Shown: positions 17,350 to 25,756 of the stretch, in pieces
How positions within the stretch are numbered: position 1 is the stretch's first letter
How the letters are laid out: the number at the start of each line of letters is the position of its first letter
Source of the DNA: Echinicola rosea
GTDB lineage: Bacteria; Bacteroidota; Bacteroidia; Cytophagales; Cyclobacteriaceae
DNA length: 64,000 nucleotides
Reading direction: 5' to 3'
Assembly (NCBI RefSeq): GCF_005281475.1
Contig: NZ_CP040106.1
Coordinates: forward strand, 563,501-627,500
The notes under the pieces: generated by a model
What the model was told of the DNA's origin: nothing
What the model saw: the letters and a program-made list of their open reading frames with translations, nothing else
Database searches by the model: none
Program-made: the position numbers and the translations under genes

Positions 17350-18243
17350 CTACTTTAAGACCAAAGAGCCAACAGACACATCAATTTCAAAAGTAATCAG
17401 GTTTTTAGCATCTTCTTGGTAGCCCTTGCTGGCATACACTTTATCACTGAGCTCTTTAAGGTAGCTGGGGAGTTTCTTTCGGCACATGGCCGTAGAGTTT
17501 ATTTTCACCAAATAAGGGTATTGAGGCGCCGGGAGTAAAATATAGACAGCCCCAGCACCTACTGTAGTCTTGATATGGCAAGGTTTTTCGCCCTCAAAAT
17601 GATCTTCAAAATCCAGGTTTACCTTCCCATAGTTCACTTCGAAAATCATATTGCTTGCATTGGCTTGGGTGACATTCACACCGTCAACGGTGCCCATGTT
17701 TACCTTTACCATCATTGTGTCCATTTCGGTCAGGTTTGCCCCTTTCTTCCTGTAATTAAGGACCACGTCTGCCGTCGCCGTGGTGATTTTGCACCGCTTG
17801 ACCTTTAGATTGCTCAGGTCCACATTCGCCTGGCCGATGCCAAAGTGCAGATCAAGCAAGTATGCATACTTATCGCAAAGCCCCACTTCCCAAGTATGGT
17901 CAAAATCCCCTTCACTCGTAGCAAAAAGTTTTGAAGAGAGGCTTTTACCAAAGCTCTCCTGCTCCACATCTGAATGGTTAAGGTCTGCTGTCAGTACACG
18001 ATCCTTTATACTGTATGCAAAATCAGGGAGGATATTTACCTTAGAAAGGTGAGAATGGATCATAATGGGGTCATTTATGTACATCTTATCGATGTCCGAA
18101 ACCCCTTTGTATGACGAAAAATTTAGTTGTACTACATCAAACCCTTCATTTTCCTCTACCACAAACTCTTTTACAATTTGGGCCATTGCTACCACGCGAA
18201 GCATGGACGTAAAGAAGATGATTAAGCACAATCTATTCAACAT
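17350..18243 (-). CDS. Exported protein of unknown function
   Basis: I do not recognise this 297-residue protein. It has a signal peptide (1-21, ending VVAMAQ). The mature part is rich in short beta-strand-like segments with alternating polar and hydrophobic residues (VDLSNLKVKRCKITTATADV, VKVNMGTVDGVNVTQANASN, EVNYGKVNLDF). That pattern resembles a beta-helix or toast-rack fold of the DUF4097/LiaF-C kind. Three or four cysteines are scattered through it. It lies 75 bp upstream of the ABC exporter genes on the same strand and could be transcribed with them. It is bounded upstream by the dnaJ terminator. Confidence 0.7.
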   Translation of the reverse strand: MLNRLCLIIFFTSMLRVVAMAQIVKEFVVEENEGFDVVQLNFSSYKGVSDIDKMYINDPIMIHSHLSKVNILPDFAYSIKDRVLTADLNHSDVEQESFGKSLSSKLFATSEGDFDHTWEVGLCDKYAYLLDLHFGIGQANVDLSNLKVKRCKITTATADVVLNYRKKGANLTEMDTMMVKVNMGTVDGVNVTQANASNMIFEVNYGKVNLDFEDHFEGEKPCHIKTTVGAGAVYILLPAPQYPYLVKINSTAMCRKKLPSYLKELSDKVYASKGYQEDAKNLITFEIDVSVGSLVLK

Positions 18244-18285
18244 ACGAATAACCTACGGCGTGTTGCTAAAAAGGTTGGCTTAGTC

Positions 18286-18316
18286 AAAAAAAAAAGCCGG
18301 AAAAAAATCCCGGCCT
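18286..18316 (-). terminator. Terminator of the grpE-dnaJ transcript
   Basis: On the minus strand a GCCGG / CCGGC hairpin (18310-18314 with 18296-18300) is followed by a run of ten T (A at 18286-18295). Because repeat R1 copy 3 lies between it and dnaJ, that repeat would be part of the dnaJ 3' untranslated region. Confidence 0.65.
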
Positions 18317-18341
18317 TCTTTGTGTCTCCTCTTTATATCTT

Positions 18342-18541
18342 AAACCCGCATTATGCATTAGCCTATCTATTCCGAGCTGATCCGCCGCGGCGGACAAAAT
18401 CAGTCGCTTCGCTGCTGTTTTCGATTCTACCTGGCGGTAGACAGGTTCACCATCCGCCGCGGCGGATGATTCAATCTCCAAACAGCCTGATTTTCTTGTA
18501 GTTTCAGCTCTTATTACGATTCCTAATGCATAAAACGGGTT
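18342..18541 (-). repeat. Nested-palindrome repeat family R1, copy 3
   Basis: This 200-bp copy, inverted relative to copy 1, has ends AAACCCGCATTATGCATTAG and CTAATGCATAAAACGGGTT. It carries the same two CCGCCGCGGCGG palindromes as copy 1, plus an extra inserted palindrome containing CTACCTGGCGGTAG, absent from the other copies. Its terminal GGGTT overlaps the TAA stop codon of dnaJ (18540-18542). Confidence 0.87.
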
Positions 18542-19655
18542 AAAAGAATTCCTTCATTTTATCGAAGAATGTCTTTTCATATTTCCCTGGAGCGGGAATA
18601 AAATTCTCCGATTCCCTTAAGGATTCCAACTTTTCTTTTTCTTCTTTGGTAAGTTGCTGCGGTGTCCAAACATTTACATGGATGAGCTCGTCACCTCGGC
18701 CAAACCCATTGAGGTCTTTGATGCCCTTGCCTTTGAGGCGAAGGATCTTGCCGCTTTGGGTACCGGGTTCGAGCTTGATCTTCACTTTGCTTTCGATGGT
18801 AGGCACTTCTATGTGCGCTCCCAATGCCGCATCCACAAAATTCACATACAGGTCATAGACTACGTTATTACCATCTCGCTGTAGAATGTCATGCTCAATT
18901 TCTTCGATCACGATCAGCAAATCACCGGCTACTCCACCTGGAATTTCATTTCCTTTACCAGACATGCTGAGCTGTATACCGTCGGCCACCCCTGCAGGAA
19001 TGTTTATCGGAATGACTTCCTCCTTAAGGATCAATCCTCTGGCATCTGCATGGTCTGGCTTTTTGTCAATGATCTGACCAGTGCCACCGCAGTTAGGACA
19101 AGCACTTGCCGACACCATCTGGCCGAGCATGGTATTGACTACCTTTTTCACCTGACCAGAACCTTGACAAGTCGAGCATGTTTTAAAAGACACGCCGTCT
19201 GCTACCACATGGCGCTTTACCTTGATCTTTTTCTCTACGCCATTGGCGACTTCTTTTAGATTGACTTTCAGCTTTACGCGGAGATTCGCTCCTTTTCGCA
19301 TGCGGCGACCGCCTCCACGACCACCGCCAAAGAAGGATTCAAAGCCTCCACCACCACCGAAGATGTCTCCAAACTGCGAGAAGATATCATCCATGTTCAT
19401 ACCTCCACCGCCGCCAAAGCCGCCATTACCACTTACGCCTTGGTGGCCAAACTGGTCATAGCGCTGCTTTTTCTCGGGGTTACTGAGCACTTCATACGCT
19501 TCAGCAGCCTCTTTAAACTTTTCTTCGGCTTCTTCGTCTCCGGGGTTTTTGTCAGGGTGATACTTTAAGGCCATCTTACGATAGGCCTTTTTGATTTCAT
19601 CTGCACCGGCTCCTTTGGAAAGCCCTAATACTTCATAATAGTCTCTCTTTGCCAT
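18540..19655 (-). CDS. dnaJ: Chaperone DnaJ
   Basis: DnaJ delivers unfolded proteins to DnaK and stimulates its ATPase. The 371-residue protein has the J domain with HPD ([16 protein letters not shown]), a Gly/Phe-rich region (about 75-115), then the substrate-binding domains. The zinc-binding region is reduced: only CSTCQGSG and CPNCGGTG are visible (two CxxCxGxG motifs instead of four), so probably a single zinc site. The C-terminal domain is complete. grpE lies 6 bp upstream, and dnaK is not in the window. Confidence 0.96.
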   Translation of the reverse strand: MAKRDYYEVLGLSKGAGADEIKKAYRKMALKYHPDKNPGDEEAEEKFKEAAEAYEVLSNPEKKQRYDQFGHQGVSGNGGFGGGGGMNMDDIFSQFGDIFGGGGGFESFFGGGRGGGRRMRKGANLRVKLKVNLKEVANGVEKKIKVKRHVVADGVSFKTCSTCQGSGQVKKVVNTMLGQMVSASACPNCGGTGQIIDKKPDHADARGLILKEEVIPINIPAGVADGIQLSMSGKGNEIPGGVAGDLLIVIEEIEHDILQRDGNNVVYDLYVNFVDAALGAHIEVPTIESKVKIKLEPGTQSGKILRLKGKGIKDLNGFGRGDELIHVNVWTPQQLTKEEKEKLESLRESENFIPAPGKYEKTFFDKMKEFF

Positions 19656-19661
19656 AATATC

Positions 19662-20282
19662 TTAAGATCCAATGACTACCTTGGCAAACCTTACTACTTT
19701 GTCGCCAAGCTTGTAGCCTTTTTCCACCACATCTATTACTTTTCCCTTCATATCTTCTGAGGGAGCGGGAATCTGCGTAATGGCCTCTTGGGTATCGGCA
19801 TCAAATTCTTTTCCGATCAAATCTTCCATCGCCGTCAATCCTTTTGCCTCCAATACCTTCAACAGTTTATTATAAATCAATAAACTGCCCTCCAAGGTCT
19901 TCTCGCCTCCAGCTTCTTTTTCCTCAGCTTTTATAGCTCTTTCAAAATCATCCACTACAGGAATCAAGTCTTTCAATACATCCTCAGAAGCTGTCTTGAT
20001 TAACTCCAGACGCTCCTTGGAAGTCCTCCTCCTGTAATTTTCAAACTCTGAGTAAAGCCTTAAATATTTTTCCTTCAATTCCTGGCTTTCTGCTTTAAGT
20101 TGCTCCTCGACTGACAATTCTTCAGCAGGTTGTTCTTCTGCAGGTTGTTCCTCAGTCTTTTCTTCACTGTTCACAGCACCTTCTTCGTTTTTCACTTCTT
20201 GGTTTTGTGCATCTAATTGCTCTTCTGCGGCTAATTTTTCCTTATTCATATCTCCTTTTGAATAACTATCTTGCTCTAACAT
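19662..20282 (-). CDS. grpE: Nucleotide exchange factor GrpE
   Basis: GrpE releases ADP from DnaK. The 206-residue protein has a long Glu/Gln-rich N-terminus (about 1-65, with EEQPAEEQPAEE), then the coiled-coil helix EKYLRLYSEFENYRRRTSKE. The C-terminal beta domain ends GYKLGDKVVRFAKVVIG. Two starts are possible, ATG 20282 or ATG 20249 (MNKEKLAAEE); the family does not decide between them because the acidic head is variable. It forms an operon with dnaJ. Confidence 0.95.
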   Translation of the reverse strand: MLEQDSYSKGDMNKEKLAAEEQLDAQNQEVKNEEGAVNSEEKTEEQPAEEQPAEELSVEEQLKAESQELKEKYLRLYSEFENYRRRTSKERLELIKTASEDVLKDLIPVVDDFERAIKAEEKEAGGEKTLEGSLLIYNKLLKVLEAKGLTAMEDLIGKEFDADTQEAITQIPAPSEDMKGKVIDVVEKGYKLGDKVVRFAKVVIGS

Positions 20283-20357
20283 ATGATATAGATTTCACTC
20301 ATACTCCTGATCGAATATCAATTAGTTTGCCACTTTACATACCATGACAAACTGACA

Positions 20358-21350
20358 TCATCCGACAATCGCCGAATAGACCATGTCTTTCAGCTTGTCC
20401 AGGTTATATTGGCTTACAGATGAAATGAAGAGACTTGGTACTCCCTCAGGAAGGTCATCACTCATTTCTTCCATCAATTCATCATCCAGCATGTCTGCCT
20501 TCGATACAGCCAAGATTCTTTGCTTGTCCAATAACTCAGGATTGTATTCCTTAAGTTCATTAAGCAGAACAGTATATTGCTCTTTGATGCTATCTGCGTC
20601 AGCAGGCACCAGAAACAATAAAATGGAATTTCGTTCTATGTGCCTCAAAAACCTCAGCCCAAGTCCCCGGCCATCAGACGCTCCCTCGATGATCCCAGGG
20701 ATGTCGGCCATCACAAATGACCTGTCATCACGATAGCTCACCACTCCCAGATTCGGCACCAAGGTAGTAAAAGGATAATCCCCGATCTCTGGCTTGGCGG
20801 CGGATATGCTCGAAAGCAAGGTGGACTTACCCGCATTCGGAAACCCTACCAACCCTACATCGGCCAATAGCTTAAGCTCCAAGATGATCCATTCCTCTAT
20901 CCCCTCTTCACCCGGCTGAGCATAATGGGGAGCCTGATTTGTGGAAGTCTTAAAGTGGTCATTGCCGAGACCGCCCCTGCCTCCTTTGGTCAAAACGACC
21001 TCTTCTCCATCTGCAGTGATCTCAAAACGCACTTCTTGGGTTTCGGCATCTTTGGCCACCGTACCTAACGGAACCTCCAACACAACATCCTCGCCGTCCT
21101 TGCCGCTCCTGCGGCCACCTTCGCCGCCCTTGCCGTTCTTGGCAATAATGTGCTTCCGGTATTTAAGGTGCAGCAGGGTCCAAAGCTGGGAGTTTCCCCT
21201 GAGGATAATATGCCCGCCTCTTCCTCCATCCCCTCCGTCAGGGCCACCTTTGGGAACGTGCTTCTCTCTTCTGAAGTGGGCAGCACCAGCTCCTCCCGCC
21301 CCAGACCTGGAGCAAAACTTCACATAATCTATAAAATTCGAATCTGCCAC
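20358..21350 (-). CDS. obgE: GTPase Obg/CgtA
   Basis: Obg is an essential GTPase that acts in 50S ribosome assembly and stress control. The 330-residue protein has the glycine-rich Obg fold ([30 protein letters not shown]) and a GTPase domain with [30 protein letters not shown] and the NKxD-like SKAD. It ends after the G domain and lacks the C-terminal OCT extension. The start is GTG at 21350; no ATG lies nearby. The adk terminator upstream makes it a separate unit. Confidence 0.96.
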   Translation of the reverse strand: MADSNFIDYVKFCSRSGAGGAGAAHFRREKHVPKGGPDGGDGGRGGHIILRGNSQLWTLLHLKYRKHIIAKNGKGGEGGRRSGKDGEDVVLEVPLGTVAKDAETQEVRFEITADGEEVVLTKGGRGGLGNDHFKTSTNQAPHYAQPGEEGIEEWIILELKLLADVGLVGFPNAGKSTLLSSISAAKPEIGDYPFTTLVPNLGVVSYRDDRSFVMADIPGIIEGASDGRGLGLRFLRHIERNSILLFLVPADADSIKEQYTVLLNELKEYNPELLDKQRILAVSKADMLDDELMEEMSDDLPEGVPSLFISSVSQYNLDKLKDMVYSAIVG

Positions 21351-21373
21351 TTTTCTATTGCTTAATGCACTGA

Positions 21374-21403
21374 AATAAAAGAGGCTAAGAAAAACTCTTA
21401 GCC
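21374..21403 (-). terminator. Rho-independent terminator after adk
   Basis: On the minus strand an 8-bp stem GGCTAAGA / TCTTAGCC with a 5-nt loop is followed by TCTTTTATTT. It lies between adk and obgE. Confidence 0.8.
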
Positions 21404-21441
21404 AATGTTAAATTTTCACAAAGGTACGATTATTTTCGATT

Positions 21442-22014
21442 TTAGTACTGATCGATTACCGCACAGATTTTACCGAAAATTTCGTCGATTCCTCCCACAC
21501 CATGAATGGTCGAAAGCTTCCCTTGCTTTTCATAAAAAGAAGCTACCGGCAAGGTTTCTTCTTTGTACACTTTTATTCTGGTATTGATTTTCTCTTCATC
21601 TTGGTCATCTACCCTTCCAGAAGTTTTTCCCCTGTGACGGATACGCTCCTTCAGTTCATCCTCAGGCACTTCTAACGCTATCATTCCAGAAATACCCATA
21701 CCTTTTTCCTCCAACAGCTTATCCAGCGCCTCTGCCTGTGCCACCGTCCGGGGGAAACCATCCAAGATAAATCCTTTTGCTCCTTCTGTGGTTTTGATTT
21801 TATCGTCCACCATGCCAATCACCACTTCATCAGGCACCAACCGGCCCTCATCCATATATTTTCTGGCCAGCTTACCCAAATCTGTCCCTTCACCTAGGTG
21901 CTTCCTGAACAAATCCCCGGTAGAAATGTGCTCCAAATTATATTTTGCAATAAGCTTTTCACTTTGCGTCCCCTTACCGGCACCCGGAGGGCCAAATAAT
22001 ACGATGTTTAGCAT
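21442..22014 (-). CDS. adk: Adenylate kinase
   Basis: Adk interconverts ATP + AMP and 2 ADP. The 190-residue protein shows the P-loop GPPGAGKGTQSEKL, AMP-site residues in ISTGDLFRKHL, GFILDGFPRTVAQAEAL, and the LID start RIRHRGKTSGRVDDQDEEKI. The LID is the short type, without zinc cysteines, matching the reduced length. It is 41 bp downstream of hpt on the same strand and is probably co-transcribed with it. Confidence 0.97.
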   Translation of the reverse strand: MLNIVLFGPPGAGKGTQSEKLIAKYNLEHISTGDLFRKHLGEGTDLGKLARKYMDEGRLVPDEVVIGMVDDKIKTTEGAKGFILDGFPRTVAQAEALDKLLEEKGMGISGMIALEVPEDELKERIRHRGKTSGRVDDQDEEKINTRIKVYKEETLPVASFYEKQGKLSTIHGVGGIDEIFGKICAVIDQY

Positions 22015-22055
22015 GATTTATAGTTTGGTTAATACAGTGTTTTAGGGAATCCCCT

Positions 22056-22583
22056 TCATTTTAGTTGATATATTTCTCTGAGGTTTCGGCCATAACCATC
22101 GTAATCCAATCCATAGCCGACCACGAATTTGTTTGGAATCTCAAACCCCACGTAATCTACTGCTACTTCTGTCAACAAGGCTTCTGGCTTTAGCAATAGA
22201 CTGACGACTGCTATGCTGGCTGGTGACTTTGCCTGCAACAACCCCTTCAGGTGCTCCATGCTCCTACCAGTATCCACGATGTCCTCCACAATGATAATAT
22301 GCCTATCCTGTACATCCTCCTTAAGCCCCACCAACTCCTGAACATTTCCCGTGGACTTCATCGCTTCATAAGAGGCGATCTTTATAAAGGATACTTCCAA
22401 TGGAACCGACACTTCCTTCATCAAATCGGACAAGAACATGAAGGCTCCATTCAGAATCCCCAAAACGAGCGGACTTTTCCCATCGTAATCCTGGGACAGC
22501 ATCCTTCCCAGCGCCTTCACCCGCACATCCAACCGCTCCTCTGACAGGTATGGCTCAAACTCTTTGTCTTTTACCTTTAGCAT
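22056..22583 (-). CDS. hpt: Hypoxanthine phosphoribosyltransferase
   Basis: Hpt salvages hypoxanthine (and guanine) with PRPP. The 175-residue protein has the PRPP-binding loop IIIVEDIVDTGRSMEHL and the upstream segment VLGILNGAFMFLSDL. The base-binding end shows KFVVGYGLDYDGYGRNL. It precedes adk, a second nucleotide-metabolism gene. A terminator separates it from the M42 peptidase gene upstream. Confidence 0.96.
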   Translation of the reverse strand: MLKVKDKEFEPYLSEERLDVRVKALGRMLSQDYDGKSPLVLGILNGAFMFLSDLMKEVSVPLEVSFIKIASYEAMKSTGNVQELVGLKEDVQDRHIIIVEDIVDTGRSMEHLKGLLQAKSPASIAVVSLLLKPEALLTEVAVDYVGFEIPNKFVVGYGLDYDGYGRNLREIYQLK

Positions 22584-22590
22584 ATTACAA

Positions 22591-22614
22591 TAAAAAAGCC
22601 CCGACTCCAGGGCG
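22591..22614 (-). terminator. Terminator after the M42 peptidase gene
   Basis: On the minus strand a short GCCC / GGGC hairpin runs into TTTTTTA (A run at 22592-22597), between the peptidase stop codon and the hpt start. Confidence 0.6.
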
Positions 22615-22671
22615 CTACAAATATAGAAAATTTTCGTTTGTGCTTCCTAATTTGAAAGCCAAAGACTTAGC

Positions 22672-23589
22672 CTATAGGCGAGCCATCAGGTATTTGTACA
22701 ATTGAATCATTGATTCCAGGTCTTTTAGTGACACTTTCTCATACGGTGTATGGACATTATCTTCGGCCGCACCAATAAAGCACCAATCCACTAAATAGGG
22801 ACTCATCTGCACCTCTCGGCCATCACTTCCCCCAGCACCCTCCACTTCCAATTGGTACGGAACACCACTTTCTTCTGCTAGCCGGACTATTTTATCGGTA
22901 AATACTTTCCTTGGGATAAACTTATCCCTGAGGGATATGGCCACACCTTCATGGTGCCTGACCCCTTCTGTCACCCAAGTGATATCCGATATCAAAGCCT
23001 GCTTCACTTCCCACTGCTCATAGATGTATTTCATCAAAAAAGGAACACTTCCTCCACCATGTTCCTCATAGGTAGAGAAAACGATCACACCATCTTGCAG
23101 CTCCTCGCACAAGCGCAGTGCATTATAAACGCCCAATCGATTATCCAAGTAAGCTGCTTGTATAAAACCATCCTCCACGGAAATGTTTTGTGCATAGGAC
23201 AAATTAGTGCCAGGGATGATCCCTCTCGGAAAATCATGTGTAACGTCCCCATCTTGAATCTTCACTTTACAGGCAATTGGCCCCATGGCATCCTCTCCGA
23301 CCAAGGCATCGCCATCCTCCACATCTGGACCTCCTACCGGGACGAGCTGATTTTCATACCGACTGGTAAAGCCAATGGTATCCATGTGGGCAAAGACCGC
23401 TGTACGCGGATTTCCGAATTTTAAGATAATGTTATCATGAAATTCTTCTCCAAAAAAGACTTCAGGCATAACCTTCCAGCTGCTTCTACGTTTAAGCACA
23501 TAGTCAACTATAAAAGCAGAAAAAGCATGTTCCTCTCCAGAAACCCCTCTTTTTTCGAGGATTTCAAATAGAAAATCAAGGTTTGGCAT
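22672..23589 (-). CDS. M42 family metallo-aminopeptidase
   Basis: This is a cytoplasmic di-metal aminopeptidase of 305 residues, shorter than typical M42 enzymes (about 350). Likely metal ligands are His in AVFAHMDTIGF, Asp in AAYLDNRLGVY, the Glu pair in FSTYEEHGGG, Asp in LISDITWVTEG and His in AEDNVHTPYEKV. GAGGSDGREVQMS precedes the last ligand. It is a single-gene unit divergent from the ompA-like gene. The peptide substrate is unknown. Confidence 0.88.
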   Translation of the reverse strand: MPNLDFLFEILEKRGVSGEEHAFSAFIVDYVLKRRSSWKVMPEVFFGEEFHDNIILKFGNPRTAVFAHMDTIGFTSRYENQLVPVGGPDVEDGDALVGEDAMGPIACKVKIQDGDVTHDFPRGIIPGTNLSYAQNISVEDGFIQAAYLDNRLGVYNALRLCEELQDGVIVFSTYEEHGGGSVPFLMKYIYEQWEVKQALISDITWVTEGVRHHEGVAISLRDKFIPRKVFTDKIVRLAEESGVPYQLEVEGAGGSDGREVQMSPYLVDWCFIGAAEDNVHTPYEKVSLKDLESMIQLYKYLMARL

Positions 23590-23676
23590 AGTTTATGAAT
23601 GTTTATTTTCTGCAAATTTGGGATAATTTCTCCTAAAACAAATAGTGAAAAATTTATAGTTATTGAATAAAAAATT

Positions 23677-23684
23677 TACATTTG
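23677..23684 (+). promoter_or_regulatory. -7 box (TACATTTG) of the OmpA-like gene
   Basis: TACATTTG fits TAnnTTTG. The predicted transcript has an AT-rich leader of about 70 nt before the ATG at 23762. No -33 element at standard spacing was seen. Confidence 0.55.
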
Positions 23685-23761
23685 CATTACAGTTATTAGT
23701 TACTAAGTTTGGATTTAAATTAATTAAACACTTAATTTTGAAAAAAAATTTTTTTTAAATC

Positions 23762-25033
23762 ATGAAAAAATTATTACTATCAACATTAATGGCTGGAGCG
23801 TTAGCAGTTGGAGCTAACGCCCAAGATGACTTCAACAAGTGGTCAATCGATGTCAATGGTGGGTTCAATAAACCTATGACTCCCATGTCACCAGGTTATT
23901 ATTCCCCTTCCTTGAACCTTGGACATGCTGACGTAGGTGTTAGATACATGTTCAATGAGAAATTCGGTGCGAAAGTGGATTATGGTTTTGGTAAATATCA
24001 AAACGCTGATGAAACGCCATCTTTCGAAACAAATTACTACAGAGTTAACCTTCAAGGTGTTGCCAACCTTGCCAGAGTTTTTAACTTCGAGACTTGGACG
24101 AACACAGTTGGTCTATTGACGCACTTTGGTGCTGGTTTCGGAAGAGTAACTCCTCAAGAAAACGAATGGGCTGACTTCAAAGACGATACGTATAACTTCA
24201 TCTTTGGCTTCACTCCACAAGTTCGACTTGGCAACAGAGTTTCCCTGAATGGTGACATCAGCATGTTGATCGCAGGCCGTCAAAATGTCGCCACCGATGG
24301 ACATACTTCTATCAACCCTGGCGATCCTGGCTTCTACGGTGCCAATGCGGTATCTTGGACTGGTACATTGGGACTTTCTTTCTACCTTGGCGGCAACGAT
24401 GTTCACGCTGACTGGTATGTAAGACAATCTCAGTATGCTACCAAGGACGAGCTGGAAAGCCAAATCGGTGAGATCAAAGATATGTTGAAAGACTCTGACG
24501 GTGATGGTGTACCTGACTACTTGGACAAAGAGCCTAACACTCCTGCTGGTGCAAGAGTTGACTCTCACGGTAGAACACTTGATTCTGACGGTGATGGCAT
24601 CCCTGACCACTCTGACGACTGTGCTTTTGTTCCAGGTCCTGCATCTAACAATGGATGTCCTGTAGAAGAGGTTGACGAAACTGACTTCTTCAAGAAAGCT
24701 ATTAACGAAGGCTATGTAAACGTTTACTATGCATTCGACAGTGCTAAGCCACTTGGTTACTCTTCTTCTTCAGTTAGCTATGTATCTAACTTCTTGAAGA
24801 GAAATCCAGGTGTAAATGTTGAGATCAAAGGTTATGCTGACGAAATCGGTCCTGACGATTACAACATGAAATTATCTGAGAAAAGAGCTAAAGCTGTTTA
24901 CGACCTGCTAGTAGCTGCTGGTATTGATTCTTCCAGAATCTCCTACAAAGGATATGGTGAAGATACTAGCGTAGATAAGCAATCTGCAGATGCTCGTCAG
25001 CTTGCAAGAAGAGCTTCCTTCGAAGTTCAATAA
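23762..25033 (+). CDS. OmpA-family outer-membrane protein with thrombospondin type 3 repeats
   Basis: The 423-residue protein has a signal peptide (1-20, ending GANAQ) and an N-terminal eight-strand-like barrel (about 25-220). A short coiled segment follows, with two calcium-binding TSP3 repeats (DSDGDGVPDYLDKE and DSDGDGIPDHSDDC). The C-terminal OmpA domain binds peptidoglycan (VYYAFDSAKP, VEIKGYADEIGPDDYNMKLS, SYKGYGED). It ties the outer membrane to the wall. The biased codon use, own promoter and strong terminator suggest a major outer-membrane protein. Confidence 0.95.
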   Translation: MKKLLLSTLMAGALAVGANAQDDFNKWSIDVNGGFNKPMTPMSPGYYSPSLNLGHADVGVRYMFNEKFGAKVDYGFGKYQNADETPSFETNYYRVNLQGVANLARVFNFETWTNTVGLLTHFGAGFGRVTPQENEWADFKDDTYNFIFGFTPQVRLGNRVSLNGDISMLIAGRQNVATDGHTSINPGDPGFYGANAVSWTGTLGLSFYLGGNDVHADWYVRQSQYATKDELESQIGEIKDMLKDSDGDGVPDYLDKEPNTPAGARVDSHGRTLDSDGDGIPDHSDDCAFVPGPASNNGCPVEEVDETDFFKKAINEGYVNVYYAFDSAKPLGYSSSSVSYVSNFLKRNPGVNVEIKGYADEIGPDDYNMKLSEKRAKAVYDLLVAAGIDSSRISYKGYGEDTSVDKQSADARQLARRASFEVQ

Positions 25034-25054
25034 TAAAAGCTTAAAGCATTATTT

Positions 25055-25086
25055 AAAACCGGCCTTTTCAGGTCGGTTTTTTTTTG
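25055..25086 (+). terminator. Rho-independent terminator after the OmpA-like gene
   Basis: An AAAACCGGCC / GGTCGGTTTT stem with a 6-nt loop is followed by nine or more T. Confidence 0.9.
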
Positions 25087-25088
25087 CT

Positions 25089-25096
25089 TATTTTTG
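25089..25096 (+). promoter_or_regulatory. -7 box (TATTTTTG) directly before upp
   Basis: TATTTTTG ends 6 nt before the upp ATG at 25103, so transcription would begin on or next to the start codon. A -33 TTG at standard spacing is missing. Confidence 0.45.
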
Positions 25097-25102
25097 GGCT
25101 AT

Positions 25103-25750
25103 ATGTTTGTACTTACCGACCAAAACTCCATTGCCAACCATTATCTGGAAGGCCTCAGGGACATCTCCCAGCAAAACGACCGCCTAAAATTCCGTAGAAA
25201 TATGGAGCGTCTGGGAGAGATATTATCGTACGAACTTTCTAAATCCTTAGAATACGACACCCATACGATCACTACACCACTGGCGGACACTCCTTCCCGT
25301 AAACTCAAATCTTCCCCGGTGATCATCGCCATCCTTAGAGCTGCAATCCCTTTTTATAATGGAATAGTGAACTATTTTGACCAAGCAGATAGTGGTTTCA
25401 TCGGCGCGTTCAGAAAGGAAGGCACGACTGATAGCGAAGTAGAGATTGACTTCAGCTACCTGGCCGCTCCAGAAATAGAAGGAAAGGAGATCATTTTGGC
25501 AGATCCTATGTTAGCGACAGGAAAATCACTGGTCACCAGTGTCCAGCAGCTATTAAAAAATGGCACCCCTAAAAACATCCACATCGTAGCAGCTATCGCT
25601 GCACCTGAAGGTTTGGAGCACCTAAAATCCCACCTCGGCCTCCCCTATCAATTATGGCTTGGTGCCATCGATGAAAAGCTCAATGAAAAAGCCTACATCG
25701 TCCCTGGGCTAGGCGACGCTGGTGATTTATCTTTTGGACCAAAACATTAA
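25103..25750 (+). CDS. upp: Uracil phosphoribosyltransferase
   Basis: Upp converts uracil and PRPP to UMP. From the ATG at 25103 it has 215 residues (MFVLTDQNSIANHYLEGLRD). Visible blocks are VIIAILRAAIPFYNG, the PRPP loop EIILADPMLATGKSL, IHIVAAIAAPEGLEHL and the C-terminal uracil site YIVPGLGDAGDLSFG. An upstream TTG at 25094 is in frame but overlaps the -7 box, so ATG is preferred. It heads an operon with the CaCA exchanger, 6 bp downstream. Confidence 0.95.
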   Translation: MFVLTDQNSIANHYLEGLRDISQQNDRLKFRRNMERLGEILSYELSKSLEYDTHTITTPLADTPSRKLKSSPVIIAILRAAIPFYNGIVNYFDQADSGFIGAFRKEGTTDSEVEIDFSYLAAPEIEGKEIILADPMLATGKSLVTSVQQLLKNGTPKNIHIVAAIAAPEGLEHLKSHLGLPYQLWLGAIDEKLNEKAYIVPGLGDAGDLSFGPKH

Positions 25751-25756
25751 CTGATT

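Noticed and set aside
18284..18481. 65-codon minus-strand frame with ESSAAADGE text
   Set aside because: It consists of R1 copy 3 plus the dnaJ terminator; no start context and no protein-like conservation.
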